Assembly: GCA_020055645.1 (NCBI GenBank) | Contig: CM034546.1 | Location: 30,070,001 to 30,134,000 of the forward strand | Direction: 5' to 3' | Source of the DNA: Tomocerus qinae | Taxonomy: Eukaryota > Arthropoda > Collembola > Entomobryomorpha > Tomoceridae | Length of the DNA stretch: 64,000 nucleotides | Shown: positions 53,601 to 62,645 of the stretch, piece by piece | How the letters are laid out: the number at the start of each line of letters is the position of its first letter | How positions within the stretch are numbered: position 1 is the stretch's first letter | Notes under the pieces: model-generated | The model's input: only the letters and a program-made list of their open reading frames with translations | What the model was told of the DNA's origin: nothing | Databases searched by the model: none | Program-made: the position numbers and the translations under genes

Positions 53601-54830
53601 TTTGTAAATATTTATTGGCACTACTTTTATTTAAAATAATGATAAATACCGTTTTTGCCTAATAAAGAAACACATGTCATAAACATTCAATTCTGTGTCG
53701 GTATATACTGTATTATACGATCTAAAGTGTTCACTATTAGATTGTTTATTGAACTATTTACTTCCATGGTGCTCCAATTTGGATTAGTATGATAGATATT
53801 CAAATTTGTTTCTACTCATTCCAGATTCAAACTTGAAAAATGCTTAATGTTGCTTCACTCTGCATTAATTTTGAAAAATTATTTCGCAGTAAGGTGAAGG
53901 TTTTACAGCATGTATTTGTAAATATTTAATGGCACTACTTTTATTTAAAATAATGATAAATACCGTTTTTGCCTAATAAAGACACACATGTCATAAACAT
54001 TCACCCTGTGTTTGGTATATACTGTATGACACGATCTAAAATGTTCACTTTTAGAGTATTTCATGAACCATTAATTTCCAGGGTTCTCAAATTTGAATCG
54101 GTATGTTAAATGTTTATTTTGTTTCTACCAATCCCAGTTACAAACTTGAAAATTGCTTAATGCTGCTTCACTATGCATTATTTTTGAAAAATTATTTGAC
54201 AGTAAGGTGAAAGTTTTAAAACATATATTTGTAAATATTTAATGGCACTACTTTTATTTAAAATAAAGATAAATACCGTTTTTGCCTAATAAAGAAACCC
54301 ATATCATAAACATTCAATTCTGATTCAGTCTATACTGTATGATACGATCTAAAGTGTTCACTATTAGATTGTTTAATGGACTATTTACTTCTATGGTGCT
54401 CCAATTTGAATTAGTATGATAAATATTCAAATTTGTTTCTACTCATTCCAGATTCAAACTGGAAAAATGCTTAATGTTTCTTCACTGTGCATTAATTTTG
54501 AAAAAATATTTCGCAGTAAGGTGAAGGTTTTACGGCATGTATTTGTAATTATTAATGGCACTACTTTTATTTAAAATAATGATAAATACCGTTTTTGCCT
54601 AATAAAGACACATGTCATAAACATTCAATTCTATGTCGGTATATACTGTATGATACGATCTAAAGTGTTGACTTTTAGAGTGTTTAATGGACTATTAATT
54701 CTCCTGGGTTCTAAAATTTGAATCGGTATGTTAAATGTTAAAATTTGTTTCTACCATTCCCAGTTACAAACTTGAAAATTGCTTAATGTTGCTTCACTAT
54801 GCATTTTTTTTGAAAAATTATTTGACAGTA
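50640..54830 (+). repeat. Higher-order duplication, ~2.19 kb (seven monomers), two copies
   Basis: Rare variants recur in the same order about 2,190 bp apart: aatcggaatg with ttattggtcag, tatgccatctaaaatg with cacttgtagag, agatatacatg, aatgtttattttgtttc, aaataaagataaatacc, aacccatatcat, and the tatggtgctcc monomer type. For example aacccatatcat occurs near 52107 and 54298. Two monomers in the middle differ between copies. Other copies of parts of this block occur near 37.3-38.5 kb and, in noisy form, 45.6-47.1 kb. Confidence 0.65.
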
Positions 54831-57800
54831 AGGTGAAAGCGAAACATATATTTTGTAAATATTTAATGGCACTACTTTTATTTAAAATAATGAGAAGTAT
54901 TTGCTTTGCTTCTAATAAAGACACACATGTCATAAACATTCAATTCTGTGTCGGTATATACCGTATTATACGATCTAAAATGTTCACTTTTAGAGTGTTT
55001 AATGGACTATTTATTTCCAGGGTTGTCAAATTTGAATCGGTATGTGAAATGTTAAAATTTGTTTCTACCAATCCCAGTTACAAACTTGAAAAATGCTTAA
55101 TGTTGCTTCACTATGCATTATTTTTGAAAATATATTTGACAGTAGGGTGAAAGTTTTAAAACATATATTCGTAAATATTGATGGAATTTTTTATTTAAAA
55201 TAATGATAAATACCGTTTTTGCCTAATAAAGATTCACATGTCATAAACATTCAATTCTGTTTCAGTCTATACTGTATGATACGATCTAAAGTGTTCACTA
55301 TTAGATTGTTGAATGGACTTTTTATTTTAGGGTTCTCAAATTTTGAATCGGTATGTTAAATGCTAAAATTCTGTTTTTATCAATCCCAGTTACAAACTTG
55401 AAAAATGCTTAATGTTGCTTCACTATGCATTATTTTTGAAAATATATTTGACAGTAAGGTGAAAGTTTTAAAACATATATTCGTAAATATTGATAGCAAT
55501 TTTTTATTTAAAATAATGATTAATACCGTTTTTGCCTAATAAAGAAACCCATGTCATAAACATTCAATTCTGATTCAGTCTATACTGTATGATACGATCT
55601 AAAGTGTTCACTATTAGATTGTTTAATGGACTATTTACTTCTATGGTGCTCCAATTTGAATTAGTATGATAAATATTCAAATTTGTTTCTACTCATTCCA
55701 GATTCAAACTGGAAAAATGCTTAATGTTTCTTCACTGTGCATTAATTTTGAAAAAATATTTCGCAGTAAGGTGAAGGTTTTACGGCATGTATTTGTAATT
55801 ATTAATGGCACTACTTTTATTTAAAATAATGATAAATACCGTTTTTGCCTAATAAAGACACATGTCATAAACATTCAATTCTGTTTCAGTCTATACTGTA
55901 TGATACGATCTAAAATGTTCACTTTTAGAGTGTTGAATGGACTTTTTATTTCCAGGGTTCTCAAATTTGAATCGGTATGTTAAATTTTAAAATTTGTTTC
56001 TACCAATCCCAGTTACAAACTTGAAAATTGCTTAATGTTGCTTCACTATGCATTATTTTAGAAAAATTATTTCGCAGTAAGGTGAAGGTTTTACAGCATG
56101 TATTTGTAAATTCTTAATGGCACTACATTTATTTAAATTAATGATAAATACCGTTTTTGACTAATAAAGATATTCATGTCATAAACATTCAATTCTGTGT
56201 CGGTATATACTGTATTATACGATCTAAAATGTTCACTTTTAGAGTATTTCATGAACTATTAATTTCCAGGGTTCTCATATTTGAATCGGTATGTTAAATG
56301 TTAAAATTTGTTTCTACCAATCCCAGTTAAAAACTTGAAATTTGCTTAATGTTGCTTCACTATGCATTATTTTTGAAAAATTATTTGGCAGTAAGGTGAA
56401 AGTTTTAAAACATATATTTGTAAATATTTAATGACACTACTTTTATTTAAAATAATGATAAATACCGTTTTTGCCTAATAAAGACACGCATGTCATAAAC
56501 ATTCAATTCTGTGTCGGTGTATACTGTATTTTACGATCTAAAAATTTCACTATTAGATTGTTTAATGGACTATTTACTTCCATGGTGCTCCAATTTGAAT
56601 TAGTGTGATAAATATTCAAATTTGTTTCTACTCCTTCCAGATTCAAACTTGAAAATGCTTAATGTTACTACTGTGCATTAATTTGCAAAAAATTATTTCG
56701 CAGTAAGGTGAAGGTTTTACAGCATGTATTTGTAAATATTTAATGGCACTACTTTTATTTAAAATAATGATAACACCGTTTTTGCCTAATAAAGAAACCC
56801 ATGTCATAAACATTCAATTTGATTCAGTCTATACTGTATGATACGATCTAAAATGTTCACTTTTAGAGTGTTTTATGAACTATTAATTTCCAAGGTTCTC
56901 ATATTTGAATCGGTATGTTAAATGTTAAAATTTGTTTCTACCAATCCCAGTTACAAACTTGAAAATTGCTTAATGTTGCTTCACTATGCATTATTTTTGA
57001 AAAATTATTTGACAGTAAGGTGAAAGTTGTAAAACATATATTCGTAAATATTTGATGGCATTTATTTATTTAAAATAATGATAAATACCGTTTTTGCCTA
57101 ATAAAGACACACATGTCATAAACATTCAATTCTGTGTCGGTATATACTGTATTATACGATCTAAAATGTTCACTTTTAGAGTGTTTTATGAACTATTAAT
57201 TTCCAGGGTTCTCAAATTTGAATCGGTATGTTAAATGTTAAAATTTGTTTCTACCAATCCCAGTTACAAACTTGAAAATTGCTTAATGTTGCTTCACTAT
57301 GCATTATTTTTGAAAAATTATTTGACAGTAAGGTGAAAGTTTTAAAACATATATTTGTAAATATTTAATGGCACTACTTTTATTTAAAATAATGATAAAT
57401 ACCGTTTTTGCCTAATAAAGACACACATGTCATAAACATTCAATTCTGTGTCGGTGTATACTGTATTTTACGATCTAAAAATTTCACTATTAGATTGTTT
57501 AATGGACTATTTACTTCCATGGTGCTCCAATTTGAATTAGTGTGATAAATATTCAAATTTGTTTCTACTCCTTCCAGATTCAAACTTGAAAAATGCTTAA
57601 TGTTGCTTCACTATGCATTATTTTTGAAAAATTATTTGACAGTAAGGTGAAAGTTTTAAAACATATATTTGTAAATATTTAATGGCACTACTTTTATTTA
57701 AAATAATGATAAATACCGTTTTTGCCTAATAAAGACACACATGTCATAAACATTCAATTCTGTGTCGGTATATACTGTATTATACGATCTAAAATGTTCA

Positions 57801-58233
57801 CTTTTAGAGTGTTTAATGGACTATTTATTTCCAGGGTTGTCAAATTTGAATCGGTATGTGAAATGTTAAAATTTGTTTCTACCAATCCCAGTTACAAACT
57901 TGAAAAATGCTTAATGTTGCTTCACTATGCATTGTTTTTGAAAATATATTTGACAGTAAGGTGAAAGTTTTAAAGCATGTATTTGTAAATATTTAATGGC
58001 ACTACTTTTATTTAAAATAATGATAAATACCGTTTTTGCCTAATAAAGAAACACATGTCATAAACATTCAATTCAGTTTCAGTCTATGCTGTGTGATACG
58101 ATCTAAAGTGTTGACTTTTAGAGTGTTTAATGGACTATTAATTTCCAGGGTTCTCAAATTTGAATCGGTATGTTAAATGTTAAAAGGAGCTTAGGGGAAA
58201 TGTAAAGAAACTTTGCTTAAAAATTTGGACATG

Positions 58234-58587
58234 GGCCGATAAACGAAATTGAACCAAAATATAACCAGGCCTAAATTAACCTTTTTAAAATCATATGTGA
58301 TTTTTTCAGAATTATGCTATTTTTTGTTTCGGAGTAATTGGGGTCTGAACGGACAGTGTCTCCCTATTTGAAATGCATTGCATGTGCATTCGGATTAACA
58401 AATGGTCACCGGCCGATAAACGTAGAACCTTGAAAATGATACCACACTTAAATTGGCTATTCAAGAACATTTGCTATTTTTTTTAGAATTATGCTATTTT
58501 TTGTTTGTGATTTATAGAATTTCGAAAAAAAAATTCCGATTTTGAAAAACCTATGCATATAATCTAACGCAGGTATAGCAAGCTAGT
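58234..58587 (+). repeat. Two tandem ~177-bp units
   Basis: ggccgataaacg at 58234 and 58411, and agaattatgctattttttgt at 58308 and 58485, are each 177 bp apart, in the same order. Similarity between these anchors is moderate and falls off in the last third of the second unit. Confidence 0.65.
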
Positions 58588-58629
58588 ATACCACAAGACT
58601 CGTAGTACGAATGAACAATGACCGTTACC

Positions 58630-58651
58630 GTTACTAGGGTATACTAGTAAC
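58630..58651. repeat. Palindrome gttactag / ctagtaac
   Basis: Eight-base perfect arms with a six-base centre (ggtata) within the composite element, shortly before the long hairpin. Confidence 0.7.
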
Positions 58652-58720
58652 GCGGCCCGTCCCCCTGGAGGGTTCGTAACAGGGCTCGTAGCATACCATG
58701 TATACTTATTGCTAATGGTC

Positions 58721-58820
58721 ACAAGGTTTGGTATTGCGGAGTTGCACATGTAAAAGTGCCTGAACTAAGACACTTGTTCAGGCACTTTTATACGCGCAAT
58801 TTCGGATTACCAAACCTTGT
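58721..58820. repeat. 100-nt hairpin-forming inverted repeat
   Basis: Two 45-base arms around a 10-base loop (58766-58775). The inner 15 bp (taaaagtgcctgaac with gttcaggcactttta) and the outer 13 bp (acaaggtttggta with taccaaaccttgt) pair perfectly; the middle 17 bp has about eight mismatches. Size and shape resemble a precursor microRNA or a terminal hairpin of a mobile element. Weaker inverted similarity continues outward for about 35 bp on each side. Confidence 0.85.
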
Positions 58821-59166
58821 TGGGAGTAATTAATTAGGCAGTATACTATACTACCATTGATCGTTGACCAGCCGGTTAAAGTGGCCACCCGGGGGTTTAA
58901 AACATTTGTAAGCCAGTGACTAAAATGGCCAAATGAGGTTAATTTAAATGAAAACATCATTCTTGTTTGGTGGGAAATTCAATAAATGACGATTGTTAGC
59001 CATCAAAGCCACGAGCTATTTTAGTCAATTGGGTGGCCAAAATAATTTTAGCAGATTAAAATAGAACAGTGTTCAAAATTGTGGCTCATATATGGAGCGC
59101 TAACCTAATCAAACATTTCTTTCCCCATGTATGTCACATTTTCATGGATGTGGAAATTGGAGATAA

Positions 59167-59174
59167 TGACGTCA
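59167..59174. promoter_or_regulatory. TGACGTCA palindrome (CRE-like), left
   Basis: Perfect 8-bp cyclic-AMP-response-type palindrome in the context aatgacgtcattt. A second copy in the same context lies at 60194-60201, on the other side of the inverted minisatellite. Function is not implied by the match alone. Confidence 0.4.
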
Positions 59175-59221
59175 TTTGTGTTGCATGTATTTATTAAAAC
59201 ACTTCATAAAACATTGACCAG

Positions 59222-59870
59222 TTTTGAAAAATTTCGAATCTTTTCGACCAATTTCGAATTTCTTCGACTAATTACCAATAATTTTGGTTAATTTCGTATG
59301 TCTTCGACTAACTTCGAATCTTTTCGACTAATTTCAAACTTATTTGACCAATTTAGAATCTCTTCGACCAATTTCGAATTTCTTCCGCCAATTTCGAAAT
59401 TCTTCGCTCAATTTTGAATTTCTTTGACTAATTTTTAAACCTTTTCGACTAAACTAATCGAAAATGTTTGAAACTAGTGAAAGAAATTAAAAATTAATCA
59501 AAGATATACGAAATTAGCCAAAACCATTTGAAATTAGTAGAAGAAATTCAAAATTAGTCGAAGAAATTCAAATTAGTCGAAGAAATTCGAAATTAGTCGA
59601 AGAAATTCGAAATTAGTCGAAGAAATTCGAAATTAGTCGAAGAAATTCGAAATTAGTCGAAGAAATTCGAAGTTAGTCGAAGAAATTCGAAATTAGTCGA
59701 AGAACTTCGAAATTAGTCGAAGAAATTCGAAATTAGTAGAAGAAATTTGAAATTAGTCGAAGAAATTCGAAATTAGTCGAAGAAATTCGAAATTAGTCGA
59801 AGAAATTCGAAATTACTCGAAGAAATTCGAAATTACTCGAAGAAATTCGAAACCAATCAGAAGCATTTGA
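59222..59870. repeat. Inverted 20-bp minisatellite (head-to-head)
   Basis: The right half (about 59460-59870) is a tandem array of gaaattagtcgaagaaattc with about 16 near-perfect units at 59540-59850 and diverged ones beside them. The left half (about 59222-59455) holds about 11 diverged units of the reverse complement (ttcttcgac, aatttcgaa). The turning point is near 59451 (cgactaaactaatcga). A transcript or single strand could fold into a stem of more than 200 bp. Homogenisation is strong only at the distal part of the right arm. Confidence 0.9.
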
Positions 59871-60070
59871 AGTATTCAAAAACAAGCAATACCGGATTTT
59901 TTAAAATTCGAAATTAGCTTAAAAATATTGGTTTCTCTGCTACCATTCTTAAGTCAGGGAAATTATATTGTTAATTACGTGGCCTGTCTTTCCGCGAAAG
60001 CGCGTCAGCTCGACTATTCTTGGGCCATATGCAGACTATAATCTTTCGTCGATAGAAATCTCTTTTTGGT

Positions 60071-60145
60071 GGTAACTTGCCCCTTAACTTTTGACGATAA
60101 CTGGCCCCTTAACTTTTAACGATAACGGGCCCCTTAACTGTGGCT
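60071..60145 (+). repeat. Three GC-rich units, gccccttaac
   Basis: gccccttaac with a gataac-type spacer occurs three times at about 30-bp spacing (near 60079, 60104 and 60129). The last two read ggccccttaac. It is unusual in base composition compared with the flanks. Confidence 0.7.
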
Positions 60146-60193
60146 TTCCAAAATTCTGAAACTGTGAGTTGCTACGGGTAAAATTATTAAAAA

Positions 60194-60201
60194 TGACGTC
60201 A
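60194..60201. promoter_or_regulatory. TGACGTCA palindrome (CRE-like), right
   Basis: Same octamer and nearly the same flanks (aatgacgtcattt) as 59167-59174. The two sites bracket the inverted minisatellite and the GC-rich triple repeat. Confidence 0.4.
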
Positions 60202-60277
60202 TTTTCGTAGGCCATATTGCAAATCATTGAAATTGGTCTGTTTTAGCCGAAGTTGCTATTCTTACACGATAAGGACC

Positions 60278-62645
60278 TTTGTTTCTACCAATCCCAGTTA
60301 CAAACTTGAAAAATGCTTAATGTTGCTTCACTGTGCATTATTTTTGAAAAATTATTGGTCAGTATGGTGAAAGTTTTAAAACATATATTTGTAAATATTT
60401 GATGGCATTTTTTTATTTAAAATAATGATAAATACTGATTTTGCCTAACAAAGACAAACATGTCATAAACATTAAATTCTGATTCAGTCTATACTGTATG
60501 ATACGATCTAAAATGTTCACTTTTAGAGTGTTTTATGAACTATTAATTTCCAGGGTTCTCATATTTGAATCGGTATGTTAAATGTTAAAATTTGTTTCTA
60601 CCAATCCCAATTACAAACTTGAAAATTGCTTAATGTTGCTTCACTATGCATTATTTTTGAAAAATTATTTGACAGTAAGGTGAAAGTTTTAAAACATTTA
60701 TTTGTAAATATTTGATGGCATTTTTTTATTTAAAATAATGATAAATACAGTTTTTGCCTAATAAAGAAACACATGTCATAAACACTCAATTCTGTGTCGG
60801 TATATACTGTATTATACGATCTAAAGTGTTCACTATTAGATTGTTTAATGGACTATTTACTTCCATGGTGCTCCAATTTGAATTAGTATGATAAATATTC
60901 AAATTTGTTTCTACTCATTCCAGATTCACACTTGAAAAATGCTTAATGTTGCTTCACTATGCATTATTTTTGAAAAATTATTTCGCAGTAAGGTGAAAGT
61001 TTTAAAGCATGTATTTGTAAATATTTAATGGCACTACTTTTATTTAAAATAATGATAAATACCGTTTTTGCCTAATAAAGACACACATGTCATAAACATT
61101 CAATTCTGTTTCAGTCTATACTGTGTGATACGATCTAAAGTGTTGACTTTTAGAGTGTTTAATGGACTATTAATTTCCAGGGTTCTCAAATTTGAATCGG
61201 TATGTTAAATGTTAAAATTTGTTTCTACCAATCCCAGTTACAAACTTGAAAAATGCTTAATGTTGCTTCACTGTGCATTATTTTTGAAAAATTATTGGTC
61301 AGTATGGTGAAAGTTTTAAAACATATATTTGTAAATATTTGATGGCATTACTTTTATTTAAAATAATGATAAATACTGGTTTTGCCTAATAAAGACACAC
61401 ATGTCATAAACATTCAATTCTGAGTCGGTATATACTGTATTATGCGATCTAAAATGTTCACTTTTAGAGTGTTTAATGGACTATTTATTTCCAGGGTTCT
61501 CAAATTTGAATCGGTATGTTAAATGTTAAAATTTGTTTCTACCAATCCCAGTTACTAACTTGAAAAATGCTTAATGTTTCTTCACTGTGCATTATTTTTG
61601 AAAAATTATTTCGCAGTAAGGTGAAGGTTTTACAGCATGTATTTGTAAATATTTAATGGCACTACTTTTATTTAAAATAATGATAAATACTGGTTTTGCC
61701 TAATAAAGACACACATGTCATAAACATTCAATTCTGAGTCGGTATATACTGTATTATGCGATCTAAAATGTTCACTTTTAGAGTGTTTAATGGACTATTT
61801 ATTTCCAGGGTTCTCAAATTTGAATCGGTATGTTAAATGTTAAAATTTGTTTCTACCAATCCCAGTTACTAACTTGAAAAATGCTTAATGTTTCTTCACT
61901 GTGCATTATTTTTGAAAAATTATTTCGCAGTAAGGTGAAGGTTTTACAGCATGTATTTGTAAATATTTAATGGCACTACTTTTATTTAAAATAATGATAA
62001 ATACCGTTTTTGCCTAATAAAGACACACATGTCATAAACATTCAATTCTGTGTCGGTATATACTGTATTATACGATCTAAAATGTTCACTTTTAGAGTGT
62101 TTAATGGACTATTTATTTCCAGGGTTGTCAAATTTGAATCGGTATGTGAAATGTTAAAATTTGTTTCTACCAATCCCAGTTACAAACTTGAAAAATGCTT
62201 AATGTTGCTTCACTATGCATTATTTTTGAAAATATATTTGACAGTAAGGTGAAAGTTTTAAAACATATATTCGTAAATATTTGATGGCATTTTTTTATTT
62301 AAAATAATGATAAATACCGTTTTTGCCTAATAAAGAAACACATGTCATAAACATTCAATTCTGATTCAGTCTATACTGTATGATACGATCTAAAATGTTC
62401 ACTTTTAGAGTGTTTTATGAACTATTAATTTCCAGGGTTCTCATATTTGAATCGGTATGTTAAATGTTAAAATTTGTTTCTACCAATCCCAGTTAAAAAC
62501 TTGAAAATTGCTTAGTGTTGCTTCACTATGCATTATTTTTGAAAAATTATTTGGCAGTAAGGTGAAAGTTTTAAAACATATATTTGTAAATATTTGATGG
62601 CATTTTATTTATTTAAAATAATTACAAACTTGAAAAATGCTTAAT
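60278..62645 (+). repeat. Satellite array, ~314-bp monomer, distal block
   Basis: About 7.5 further monomers, same orientation and phase as the main block after the composite insertion. Two neighbouring monomers (about 61,390-62,000) are nearly identical, sharing gttactaacttg and tactggttttgcc. The array ends irregularly: at 62,625 the sequence jumps from aaaataat to ttacaaacttgaaaaatgct, skipping most of a monomer, then leaves the satellite at about 62,645. Confidence 0.9.

Larger units (their letters stand above)
17881..58185 (+). repeat. Satellite array, ~314-bp monomer, main block
   Basis: Head-to-tail tandem array of about 128 monomers in one orientation. The spacing between successive gcctaataaag motifs is 312-314 bp over long stretches. 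Each monomer contains tttgtttctaccaatcccag, cttgaaaaatgcttaatgtt, tgcattatttttgaaaaatt, ataatgataaataccg and catgtcataaacattcaatt in that order. The first four or so monomers (to about 19.9 kb) are the most diverged, as expected at an array edge. Monomers fall into a common type (tttccagggttctcaaatttg) and a rarer type (ttccatggtgctccaatttg), with several alternative sub-segments. Open frames of 60-123 codons inside it recur simply because monomers are alike and are not credible genes. Size and homogeneity suit centromeric, pericentromeric or subtelomeric heterochromatin, which the sequence alone cannot distinguish. Confidence 0.95.
58186..60277. mobile_element. 2,092-bp composite element inserted in the satellite, no target duplication
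   Basis: The monomer sequence stops at tgttaaaa (58185) and resumes with tttgtttctacc (60278) exactly where an uninterrupted monomer would continue, so a clean insertion without target duplication is seen. The insert starts ggagcttagg and ends cgataaggacc; its ends are weakly inverted relative to each other over about 38 bp. Inside, in order: two 177-bp tandem units, a short palindrome, a 100-nt hairpin, a TGACGTCA palindrome, a large inverted 20-bp minisatellite, a triple GC-rich motif and a second TGACGTCA. No open reading frame of substance. Insertion between A and T without duplication recalls Helitrons, and central tandem repeats recall their short derivatives, but TC/CTRR ends are missing. 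Confidence 0.7.

Noticed and set aside
58564-58960. Two minus-strand open frames in the composite element
   Set aside because: They cross the 100-nt hairpin and the short palindrome and show no protein features.
59540-59850. Heat-shock elements in the 20-bp minisatellite
   Set aside because: GAA and TTC triplets are present but the spacing does not follow the regular 5-bp nGAAn phase.
58186-60277. Canonical Helitron
   Set aside because: Insertion between A and T without duplication fits, but neither orientation has 5' TC and 3' CTRR ends, and no Rep/helicase frame is present.
24880-62252. Recurring 60-123-codon open frames in the array (for example at 24880, 50206, 54779, 57722 and 62010), with similar translations
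   Set aside because: They are the same stretch of the satellite monomer read in one frame. Stops and frameshifts in most monomers and the absence of any domain argue against a gene family.
17881-62645. CRISPR-like array
   Set aside because: Monomers are ~314 bp with no short repeat and unique spacer pattern, and the context is eukaryotic.
17881-62645. CENP-B box in the satellite
   Set aside because: No segment of the monomer resembling the vertebrate 17-bp box was seen; the motif is not expected in arthropods anyway.
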